The notes below the pieces were generated by a model that was not told the origin of the DNA, did not search any database, and worked only from the letters and a program-made list of their open reading frames with translations. Positions 11,995-21,657 of a stretch of 64,000 nucleotides of DNA are shown one piece after another (positions within the stretch are counted from its first letter, which is position 1; each line of letters starts with the position of its first letter). A program made the position numbers and the translations under genes. The stretch covers positions 10,209,863 to 10,273,862 of the forward strand of contig NC_080058.1 in NCBI RefSeq assembly GCF_026212465.1, given 5' to 3'. This DNA is from Amaranthus tricolor (Eukaryota > Streptophyta > Magnoliopsida > Caryophyllales > Amaranthaceae).

Positions 11995-12932
11995 GGAAAA
12001 ATTGTTTCTAAAAAGCCAATTTTTTGACTATCTGCAAATAAAGGGTCAACGTTTCATTTATTCAATAAAAAGACAACCTTTGTCTCATTTTTGCAATTAA
12101 AGAGATAGTTTACTGGTAACCGATTAGCATTTATTTCGCATACCTACCCATACATATTTGTCTCTGTCATCACCACTTTATTTCAAAATTCACAAACATC
12201 TTCCAATTCCCTTGCAAACTCACGAAAACAGTGCTGCATCTTCCACCTTAATTTCATATCTTCAACCCACGAAAAAACCAATTGTTGCATCTTCAACCCT
12301 CGGCCAAATCAGTTGCTGCATCTTCAACCCAAAAAATCGATCCCTTTAATTCTTCTCTAATGGCAACACAAATGCACTTCTAGATAAAGTTGATTTCCAC
12401 TAATTTATCACAACCTAAGTAAGTTTCTAACTCTAAAATTCTGCAATTAATGTCTTATTATTGATAATTGTTGATTTGCTTAGTAATTGTTGGAATTTAC
12501 TATCTTATGGTGGAATTTGGTTAAACATATTAGAAATTAAAATTTTTGTGTAATTGTGAACATAATAAATGAAAAGGTGTCTATTAGAATTTGGTATGGG
12601 GGTAAATTCAAGGAAGCTAAAGCTAGTATTAATTATGTTGGAGGTTTTGGTAGAATAATGGAGGTAGATCCAGATGATTTGTCCATGGATTACTTGATGA
12701 GTTTAGCTTATAAGTGCAATGGAGATAGAGGTATACAAGGGCCTTTTTTAAGAACTTTATTTCTGGTTTTTTTTAAGGAACTCGAGTTAACCGGTCACAG
12801 TAGGGTTGCGTTACCTGCTATTTCTTTATTTGCAAAAATGAGACAAATATTATCTTTTTATTGAATAACTGAAACGTTGACCCCTTTATTTGCAGATGGT
12901 CAAAAAATTAGCTTTTTAGAAACAATTTTTCC
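11995..12932 (+). mobile_element. Non-autonomous MULE with truncated transposase region
   Basis: A 938-bp element with terminal inverted repeats of about 110 bp, starting GGAAAAATTGTTTCTAAAAA at both ends. It is flanked by 9-bp direct repeats ATGATTTTA (11986-11994) and ACGATTTTA (12933-12941), eight of nine matching, the TSD length of Mutator-like elements. The interior carries only the 5' part of a MULE-type coding region (see the entry at 12556), so it is a deletion derivative. Confidence 0.85.
12556..12864 (+). pseudogene. PB1-like N-terminal domain of a MULE transposase, truncated
   Basis: The frame VSIRIWYGGKFKEAKASI, then YVGGFGRIMEVDPDDLSMDY, resembles the PB1-like N-terminal domain (IWYGGKF...YVGG) found at the start of many plant MULE transposases. 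It has no ATG in the expected place; the open frame begins with GTG. After about 60 residues it runs straight into the right terminal repeat, so the catalytic MULE domain and zinc knuckle are missing. A non-functional remnant within the 11995-12932 element. Confidence 0.65.
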
Positions 12933-12941
12933 ACGATTTTA

Positions 12942-13489
12942 TTATTGGTTGATGAAGCATTACCACAACCATGTATTTATAGTGCTAGTACGTCGGTTAG
13001 TACTTGTGATACATTTCTAATCATTTCTACTTCAAGGTGCTAATTTTTTTGAGATGAAACTTCAAGTTGCTAATTTAGATAACTCTAGGTGGCTTATTAA
13101 TATCTAGATATTTCTTGAGATATTTTCTTTAGATTTTCTGGATATATTAATTCAAATACACATCCTAATCTGAAAATTATTGTACTTAAAGTTTTCTTCT
13201 GAATACGATATACTTTTCTGGTTATATGGAATTCGTGAAGATATATGTGTGCTAGCTGCTCTATTATCTTGCAAAATTATAGCTTAATCTCTTTCTTGTC
13301 GACCAACTCGCAAAATGTAGTAATGATGTTGTATCTCAATGTGTTTTGATCTGTTATGAAATAATGAATTCTTGGTCATTGCTATTATTCGACGTGTTTT
13401 CGTTTAATATAGTTGTTGGTTGATCTTCTTACTTATGTTGCAGATCGATTAGTATTTTTCAGAACTAGATTTATTCGCATGTTGCACTT
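12942..13489. other. Intergenic DNA
   Basis: No gene. A short minus-strand phrase (ILQDNRAAS around 13310-13240) may be a continuation of the Copia RNase H relic that follows. Confidence 0.3.
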
Positions 13490-13812
13490 ATAGTAGTAAT
13501 GTACTCTGCTTCTGCCGAGGATAATGCTATTATAGCCAACTTTTAGTGCTAGAGGACGTATCTACTTATGCTTTTATGGTCATATATGCTTTCGACCCAG
13601 ACACCTTATGTGTACCTTTAAGCTTGAAATTTCCTTCTGTTTTGTACATGATTCAATTGCTCTTTGTACCTTTGATGTATTTGATAATCGTTTATCTAAA
13701 TGATACTTGTTTGGATCACTCATTAATTTATACGCAATGGTCGCTGCGTTTACTATGTCTAGTCTTGTGTATGTGAGATAGATTAAAGAACCAACCGGGC
13801 ATCGATACATTA
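13490..13812 (-). pseudogene. Copia reverse transcriptase/RNase H relic
   Basis: Minus-strand translation gives YRCPVGSLIYLTYTRLDIV, matching the Copia block YxxxVGxLxYLTxTRPDI at the end of the reverse transcriptase, followed after a disrupted stretch by ALSSAEAEYITT, the RNase H block. Stops and missing sequence separate the two blocks. No LTRs are seen nearby, so this is an isolated old fragment. Confidence 0.72.
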
Positions 13813-13913
13813 ATACATCGACTTTTATTAATAGTCATTAATTTTTCATGTTCCTTTGTCACTATAAATCTTTTGAATGTAATTGAAATTCATGGTGATT
13901 CTAGAAAATATTA

Positions 13914-14170
13914 CTCCTCTGTTCCTTTTTATTTTTCCATTTTGCTTTTTCACGTATTTCAATGTAAATTTTGAGCCTCGATATCTAATAGTACGTATAA
14001 TAAAAAAATTTGTAAAAATTATATATTAAAATTCTTTGCATCAAGACAAATCTAACAAGATCCCACATTAACATATTTTGTCTTGAATATATATTTCAAA
14101 AATCAAATTTAAATTTCTCTCTTATAAAGTGGAAAAACTTATAGTGGACAAACAAAAAGGAACGGAAGAA
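13914..14170. mobile_element. Stowaway-like MITE, diverged
   Basis: Inverted ends CTCCTCTGTTCCTTTTTATT and, from the right, TTCTTCCGTTCCTTTTTGTT enclose about 257 bp of AT-rich DNA. Ends and size fit the Stowaway class; the TA duplication is clear on the left but blurred on the right. Confidence 0.55.
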
Positions 14171-15997
14171 TTATTAAACAACACTAAAATTCAGAGAAGA
14201 GAAATGGTATGCGCAAATAATTAAAATAGCCATATGGGGTTATTTATATTGTAATTTTTGTCATGAAAGTGTTTATATATTTTTATTTTTATAAAGGAAT
14301 AATTACATTACAGAAAATCAGACAATATTTTTAGTTGATTGATTTTTATTACACTATATTTGGTAACTAAGATAGTCTGATTGCCTACACACTGATTGAA
14401 GTTGGCTAATTTTTTTTTGCATTTTATTTGTTTCCATAATTGTCATCTGGTTTAATATTTTTGACGTTTTTCCTAAGATTCAAAATTGTTATCATGGTAG
14501 TCTAACAATGTGAATGACTGATTTTAATGATCAATTAAATGAATTTTATATCATTTAAGTTTTTAATAACTATTGTTAGAAAGAGGGCAATTATGTATTT
14601 CTATTAATTTAATAAATTGCAGTATACTTGAAATGAATGTAATTTATGTTGCAGTATAATTTTCCACCAGTGTCATTCCATTTTTTTATCATTTCTTAGT
14701 ATAATTTTCTAAACTGTACATTTATATATAATAGTGTAATTGGAATAATTGTGATTTATTGCATCCATTAATGTATAAATTTTTCCAAAAATGCAAATGT
14801 GTAAATATGGTAAGTCAAAAAATGCAAATCAATCAAATTCCATTAATACTTTCCAATAAAAAAGGATAAATGGCTTACTCACAATCACATTGCCTTTTGC
14901 TATTATACAATAAAATTAATAAAATGTATGATACTCTAGTGTTCTCTTATAAGTGTTCTCTACATTTGATACGAATTTGGAGGTGCAAATAACACAAACT
15001 AGTATATGTGCCTGTACAATGTACGGATATATTAGACTTTTAATTTATATAAGTTCAATAATTGAAAGTGGAAATTGTACTAATATTTAATGCATCATAT
15101 TGTAAATGACGTAAAAATAAAAATTACTGTATAGTCTTTTGAATAGATCTAATCCATGCACAAAACTATAGTTTTCAATCACTAATTTATATTTAAATAC
15201 AAATGTAATAAACAAAAAGGTAAGTTTTATTAAAACAGAAATATTAAATAATAAATGATCATAAATAGTTATTGACTAAACACATAATAAGATATACATT
15301 TGAACTTTCGATATAAATTCATTTTGATGAAAATTAATTCAATTTAATATTTATTTATCTAAAAATTGTGTATTAGAATAATTTATGTCGTAGATTCTTA
15401 ATTAGGTTTTGAAAATAATATGTGTAAGATTTTTTCTAATTGATATTGTTAATGATATAGTTGTTTCTTTTACCTTAATTGCATCGAACAAAAATTCAAA
15501 ATAGTATTTGTTTTAAGATAAATAGCACATAAAATAATTTTTATTATTGGCATCAAAATATTAGTCTAATTTTTTATATTGTACTAATTGGTATTGAAAT
15601 TAAATTATCTAATTGCTAATAATATTTTTTAATATGCTAAAATAACATTTGATATAATTAGAGTTATTAGACTAAAAATTTAGATATCAGAATCATAATT
15701 TTAATTATATACTTATTGATATTAAGTTATTCAATATTATAAGTGTTGTTCATATTTTCGATTTTAAATTATTAATTAACTTTTAAAAATAAAATGCATA
15801 TCTCAATTCCTTATTTATTATATCAAATCAATCATAAATTGAGACATGAATTAACTAATTTGTGATTGATTTTGGTATTTTTTTTTTTTTGTTGATGATT
15901 GATTTTCTTATATTAGTTTAAATTATTATATTGATTTCTTAATTTACTAATTCTATATTATATAATATTCAAATAATATGAATTTATGATAATATAG
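14171..15997. other. AT-rich intergenic DNA
   Basis: Nothing recognisable. Very AT-rich with no open frame of note and no paired repeats that I could support. Confidence 0.45.
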
Positions 15998-16888
15998 AGG
16001 TGGATAGGATTGAAAAGAGAGTGAGCTATAAAGAAGCAAAACGGGCGGCAAAGAAAGCGGTAACGGAGGCAAAAAAACCGTGGTTATGATGACTTATATC
16101 GGAAGCTTGATACCAAAGAGGGGGAGAAGCAAATTTTCAAGTTGGCGAGGACTAGGGCCAAACAGCGGCAAGACTTAGAGGCAGTGAAATACATCAAAGA
16201 TGAGGGGGGACGAGTTCTCCTGAGACAAGAGGAGATCAAAACCAGATGGCTCCAATACTTCTCCCAGCTGCTCAATGAGTATAGGGGGCCAAAGGAGGCG
16301 GATAATCAAATTTTTGACGTCTAAACACCACTAGAATATGGGTCAACGAGTGATTTTAACACAGGAGAAGTAGGAGGAGCTCTCAAAAAGATGGGGAGAA
16401 CAAAGGCGGTCGGGCTAGATAACATCCCGATTGAGGTGTGTAGGGGTTTAGGAGAAGAGGGCATTCGTTGGCTGACTAACCTCTTCAATATTATTTTGAG
16501 GACGCATAAGATGCCAGAAGAATGGAGCAATAGCACACTAGTACCTCTGTTTAAGAACAAAGGCGATGCGCAAATATGCTGCAACTATGGAGGTATCAAA
16601 CTTCTAAGCCACACAATGAAAATGTGGGAAAGAGTGATAGAGGGGAGAATTAGACATGAAACGGTGATTAGAGATTATCTATTCGGCTTTATGTCAGGAA
16701 GGTCAACCATCGAGGCAATTCATGTTTTGAGGAGACTGATGGAGAAATATAGGAAGCGAAAGAAAGATCTGCATATGGTGTTCATTGACTTGGAGAAAGC
16801 GTATGATAGCATACCACGACGTGTAATCTGGGATAGCCTCAAGGCTAGAGGTATTTCTTCAGTGTACATTGAGACCATACGAGATATG
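15998..16888 (+). pseudogene. RTE LINE reverse transcriptase, 5' part
   Basis: Opens with a basic linker (KEAKRAAKKAVTEAKK), then LARTRAKQRQDLEAVKYIKD and the reverse transcriptase fingers and palm up to motif A, FIDLEKAYDSIPR, whose first catalytic aspartate is intact. Motifs upstream such as TKAVGLDNIPIEV, LVPLFKNKGD and FGFMSGRST mark RT blocks 1-3 of the RTE type. Stop codons at 16086-16088 (after KKPWL) and 16321-16324 (after NQIFDV) inactivate it. The apurinic endonuclease domain is missing. Continues at 19433. Confidence 0.88.
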
Positions 16889-17418
16889 TAGGGATGGCCA
16901 CAGAGCGGGTTACCCGGAACTGGAACCGGAACCGTTCGCGACAGGTTCCGAACCGGCCCGAACCGTGAAACCGCCGGAAAAAAAAGTGCATGAACCGGAC
17001 CTAAGAACCGCGGGTTGGAATCGGAATCGGTCCAACGGTTCCATGGAATTGGAACCGGGACCGATCCGGGTGAACCGGCCCAACGGTTCCATAGAACCGG
17101 AACTAGAACCGGGACCGGTCCGGGTGAACCAGCCCAGCGGTTCCATGGAACCAGAACCGTGAATCTAGCCGTTGAACTAGCCGTTTATAACCGTTGGGGA
17201 TTTTTCTATAAATACCCATCACTTTCAATCATTTTCATCCACAACTCATCTCTTCTCCTACTCTCTCTACTTACTCTCTCTACTTAATTACTTAATTACG
17301 CAATTATTCTCTTAATTACATAATTAGTCTTTTAATTATTTCTTAATTTAGTTAATTACATAATTAGTCTATTAATTATTTATTTATTTATTTTTTCTAT
17401 TATTATTTCAATATTATC

Positions 17419-18893
17419 ATGTCTTCTTTTTTGAAAAAAGCCTCTAAAAAAGTTACTAAAGTGGCAAAATCATTAGGAGGTTCAAGCTCCAAAAGAAAGG
17501 CCACTTCAACTCCGTCTATATCAACAACACCTTCGATTAGTAATTATAATTATGAACCAAATTATCCAGAAGGGTACGACCAAGAATTACACAATTATGC
17601 AGAAGAAGTGGAAAGAGAAATACAAATCGATGAAGAAGAAGAAGAAGAACAAGAAGAGGAACCAACGACCCCTACTGAGATACATAGATCTCGACAGTCA
17701 TCAACAAGATCACATGAAGAACAACTAAGTGATTTATTAGATCCAATTAGAGACATAGTGAAGTGGCTTAGAATTGGACGAGATAAAGAGACGATATAAG
17801 CAATTATATGACCATTATCAACTAAAAAAATTGTATTGGTCATTAGATACTCCTACACGTTGGGGCTCAACCAACGATTTATTAAGAAAAGCGATTGCTT
17901 ATTGTCCAGTTATAACACAACTTTATAGTGAGTGTACAGATAGCTATATAACTGATGACACATGGGAACTAGCTATAGGTGTACATAAAATATTAGAAGC
18001 GTATGACCACGCAACTAAGATTTTTTCATATGTTTACGAACCAAACGTTCACTTAGTAATAAGTGAGTGTATTACTATTTTTTATCATCTTCTTAAACAT
18101 ACGGATGATGATACTAACCCATATTTAAAGCCTTGCAGATATGATGGATAAGTGGAAGACATATTTTACCGATTTTCCTTTTATTTATGGAATTGCAACC
18201 ATTTTAGACCCATGTTTTAAGACAGAAGTCCTTACTAAAGTAATTGGATTTTACTACAAATCATTAGATCGCCCGCCTAGTGATATACATAATTATGTTG
18301 GAACTTGTAAAAAACTTTTAGCAAAAGTTTATGATTACTATGCTAGTGTATATAACCCAAAACGCGATACGTCTAGGCGTGCTAGCGTCTCGGCACGTCC
18401 CTCTTATTATAATTCCGTAATAGCTAATATAATGAGCCAATATGATATTTTTGTAGGATCATCTTTTTCTTCACCCTCCACTGCATATTTAGAATTAGAT
18501 AATTATTTTAAACATCAATTTGAATTTGACCAAGGTAGCTATAATATTTTAGAGTGGTGGAAAGAAAAATCTATAAAATTTCCCATATTATCGAGAATTG
18601 CAAAGTATATCCTTGCAATTCCTGCTTCTACGATTGCGTCGGAGTTTGCTTTTAGTGCAAGTAGAAGAGTTTTAGACGAAAAGAGATCTCGTCTTGCTCC
18701 ACATAGTATTCAAATATGTGTTTGCAAGAAAGATTGGGATCAAGCGGAGATTCGAACACAAGGACTAAGGAATGATGATGATCAAGGCGATGATGATGAT
18801 CCATGGATGATGATGGATACATCTGCATCATCGTCAGGAGGAGAGTCAGCGGAAGCATCTAACCAACCAGATAATGATGACGAAGACGAATAG
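17419..18893 (+). pseudogene. hAT transposase, internally deleted and frameshifted
   Basis: Frame 17419-17799 starts MSSFLKKASKKVTKVAK and continues through a long Glu-rich stretch, then jumps directly into the RNase H-like C-terminal half (SDLLDPIRDIVKWLRIG). A 1-bp insertion near 17778 shifts the frame. The next segment (17774-18151) contains the hAT block YWSLDTPTRWGSTNDLLRKA. A net deletion near 18133 shifts again, and 18141-18893 carries the dimerisation domain (YLELDNYF, then ILEWWKEKSIKFPILSRIAK and IPASTIASEFAFSASRR). The BED zinc finger and the first half of the catalytic domain, present in the copy at 42003, are absent, so no active transposase is possible. A low-complexity DDD/EE tail closes the frame. 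Confidence 0.9.
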
Positions 18894-18953
18894 GATCAAT
18901 CGGGCAACGATAATCAACATTCAACAACTACAAATAAAAGGTATGACAAAGAA

Positions 18954-18986
18954 CTACGTGGGCTTTGATTCCTTCGGGATACGTAG
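18954..18986 (+). other. Conserved hairpin in hAT 3' region
   Basis: CTACGT pairs with ACGTAG, and inside it ATTCC pairs with GGGAT around a TTC loop (one G-T pair), leaving an 8-nt bulge on the 5' side. The same structure is kept in the second hAT copy at 44680-44712. It lies about 60 bp after the transposase stop codon, so it would be in the 3'UTR. Confidence 0.6.
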
Positions 18987-19432
18987 GCAGCTTAGTATTC
19001 CTTTGGGTACAAGGTTCAAGTCCATTTTCTCCCTCTTTTTTTATTAATCATCTTTATCGACATTATCGTTGATTCGTTTCTTATTAATTTATTTTTTTCA
19101 TTCTTTTTAGTAAATATTTTAATAACGATGACAACTTGATAAGAAATGAATTTCGCTAATAATCAAGTAATCATCAAAGGTACGTCCGCAATATTATAGT
19201 ATTTTTATATTATATAAATATTTAAAGGAAAAATAAAAATGGAACCGATGGTCCGACCCGCCCGTCCTGCGAGTTGGAACCCCCGGAACTGCCTCATGAA
19301 CCGCCAAGGAAATGTTTGGAACTGCTCGGAACCGGAACCGGAACCGAAATCGTTCACGACAGATTCCAAATGGAACCGAAACCGGATGGAACCGGAACGG
19401 AACCGGCCCAACCCGGACCGTGGCCATGCCTA

Positions 19433-20373
19433 GGGATATGTATGACAGAGTTTCGACTAGCATTCAAACACTGGTGCGGATAACAAAGCTTTTTCCGGTT
19501 AAAGTGGGACTACATCAGGGATCGGCTCTAAGCCCTTTCATTTTTACTATCATAATGGAAGAGATCTCTAAATTTATTTGGGAGACGGTACTATGGTGCA
19601 TGATATTCGTGGACGACATTGTGCTGGTAGCTGAAACTATAGAGAAGGTTAGTAACAAATTGGATGAGTGGAGGGAAGCTTTAGAAGGTAAAGGATTGCG
19701 CATTAGCCGTATGAAGACCAAGTATCTATGCTGTGACTTTATTGGGACATCACCGGTAGGTGAACAAGAGGTGTCCATAGATGAAACAGTTGTTAAGAGT
19801 ACAACCAAGTACAAGTATTTGGGATCGATCGTTCAAAGGAATAGGGAGATTGATGGGGATGTAAATCATCGTATACAAGCGGGTTGGCTCAAGTGGCGAG
19901 CAGCCACCGCATTACTATGTGATAGGAAATTCCCAAGCAAGTTAAAAGGAAAATTCTACCGGGCGGCAATCAGACCTGCTCTGCTATATGGGACCGAATG
20001 TTGGCCTGTAAAGAAGATTTTCGAACATAAAATGGAAGTTACAAAAATACGTATGCTGAGGTGAATGTGTGGGCACACATTGATGGATCGAATTAGGAAC
20101 CAAGAATTTAGGGATAAACTAGGGGTAGCCCCTATATCTGGAAAAAAGCACAAAAATAGATTGAGGTGGTTTGGTCATGTGCAGAGAAAGACTTTCGACA
20201 CCCCTGTGAGGAGGATAGAAAGCATTATAGTAGAGGGTAAGAGGAGTCGAGGAAGACCCAGGAGAACTTGGGTTGAGCAAATAAGACTTGACTTGCATGA
20301 GTTAAACCTCTCTGCGAACCTGACTAGGGATAGGAGCAGTTGGAGACGCCATATCCATGTCTTAGAATTCTGA
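19433..20373 (+). pseudogene. RTE LINE reverse transcriptase, 3' part
   Basis: Continues the LINE polyprotein after the hAT insertion: RT block B (GLHQGSALSPFIFTIIME), the catalytic block C as FVDDIVLV (both aspartates present, with F-V replacing the usual Y-A), then the thumb and the C-terminal RTE region with RLRWFGHVQRK and GRPRRTW. One in-frame stop at 20062-20064 separates the last 100 residues. The 3' end at 20373 is the natural stop. No full-length product can be made because of the inserted hAT element and the stops. Confidence 0.88.
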
Positions 20374-20660
20374 TGTCCTCTTAGTTTACCTTTTAGTGTC
20401 CTTAACCTCTTACTTTTATCGTTTTCTTTCTATTAGTTCTTTGTTTTCTTTTGTAGTGGTTCTACTTTTATTTTTATAGGCCTTTAAGTTATCTATCACG
20501 TGTAATCACGTCTCTTTATCTTCCTCGAGCCGGGGGACTCTTTTGGCCGCGCTCTCCTTTATGGGTATGAGTTGCCACCGTCTTTCCCTCCCTAGACCCT
20601 AGCCTTAGTTTATTATGAGCAGTATATACTGGGTAGGATGATGATGATGATGATTTATAT

Positions 20661-21042
20661 TATTATATTCTCTCAAAAGTTAGACCCAATAAAGTAAACA
20701 CATTTGTGTACATTTTCCTATCATAATACAAAAGATTAAGTCAATTTTTTTACTATATTTATTTCTTTAATTAATTATTGTCATATGTTTCAATTTATTC
20801 ACTTAACATTTTTAGTAATACTATTACTATATAAAAATTAATCAATATGTCATGCAGTATTCTCACTTAATAATATTTTTTCATTTCTCATGTCTTCTTA
20901 GAGGATGACACTTGAAATTTTTTAATATTTTTATAGTATTGTATGATTTTTCATTTGTCATTCCTCCATAGAGGATGACACTTAGAATTTTTTTAACATT
21001 TTTATAGTATTGTATAATAATATGATGCTGCTAAATTTGATT
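20661..21042. other. Intergenic DNA with a 70-bp tandem duplication
   Basis: Holds a diverged direct duplication: about 20877-20945 and 20947-21016 share TTTTTCATTT, AGAGGATGACACTT and TTTTTATAGTATTGTAT in the same order. No gene is seen. Confidence 0.6.
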
Positions 21043-21299
21043 TATGGATGGTTATGAATGGGTTAAGATCGAATTCAAATAGACCCAGACTCAAATCCGC
21101 AGAATCTGATGGATCTAGACTCTAGTGTCCTAAACGAGCCTTGATTTAATTATTCAAACTTAAACTTTTTTTATATATTAAAAGTTTCATTAGTACTAAA
21201 ACGAATCTAGAGCAGATTTGATGGGTCTTAAATGGAGCGAATTTAATAGGGTTGGTTTGGGGTAAATCTAATAGAATTTTGGACCAATGACCATCCATA
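21043..21299. repeat. Dispersed repeat, possible hAT-type MITE
   Basis: Ends are inverted: TATGGATGGTTATGAATGG on the left and, reading from the right, TATGGATGGTCATTGGTCC. The interior has repeated GGATCTAGACT-type phrases and resembles the sequence at 55075-55330 (shared CTTAATTTAATTATTCA-type segment). No clear TSD, so the assignment is tentative. Confidence 0.45.
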
Positions 21300-21657
21300 G
21301 TTTTAGAGTTTCCTTAAAGTATATAAAAGAAAATAAATTATGATTTTGATTTTCGAATTGGAAAATAATTTTATAGAAAACTATTTTCTAAAAATGATGA
21401 TATTATCCACAATGCAAACACAAACAAATAAAACATTCCTTGGTGATAAATTTACAAAATTGACTAAAACAAGTAATCAAATGGTAATCGATAATTCATA
21501 TAAAATATGTCACCATCAAACTACATAAATATTCTTAACCCATAGGAGTAAAGTTTTAGATGAGTCGATGTAAAATTATTACAATGAATGCATAGTAGCG
21601 AAGAATAGATAGCCATAATTGAAATACAAAAAATTGGTGAATGTAGAAACTAAGACA

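Larger units (their letters stand above)
16889..19432 (+). mobile_element. hAT element, internally deleted copy 1
   Basis: A 2,544-bp element with terminal inverted repeats TAGGGATGGCCAC and (reverse complement) TAGGCATGGCCAC, flanked by 8-bp duplications GAGATATG (16881-16888) and GGGATATG (19433-19440), seven of eight matching. TIR and TSD define the hAT superfamily. About 250 bp inside each end is filled with inverted and direct CCGGAACCGG-type motifs, far richer in GC than the surroundings and probably transposase-binding repeats. It is closely related to the element at 41538-45127 but lacks about 1.14 kb of the transposase gene. Confidence 0.93.
15998..20660 (+). mobile_element. 5'-truncated RTE-clade LINE, split by a hAT insertion
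   Basis: Coding begins inside the region between endonuclease and reverse transcriptase, so the 5' end is lost, as usual for LINEs. The element resumes at 19433 after the inserted hAT element and ends with a typical RTE 3' tail: a GC-richer block (20530-20620), the phrase TATACTGGGTAGG, then a GATGAT microsatellite at about 20637-20655. No poly(A) tail is present, as expected of RTE elements. Removing the hAT element and one TSD copy restores the reading phase across the insertion point (ETIRDM to YDRVS), so the insertion came after the LINE. Flanking LINE TSDs were not resolved. Confidence 0.85.

Noticed and set aside
12158..12349. 63-codon frame inside the MULE derivative
   Set aside because: Lacks an ATG (starts with TTG), has no motif, and lies between the terminal repeat and the transposase remnant.
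16869..17287. Overlapping frames with repeated GSMEPEP-type peptides
   Set aside because: They are translations of the CCGGAACC subterminal repeats of the hAT element in several frames.
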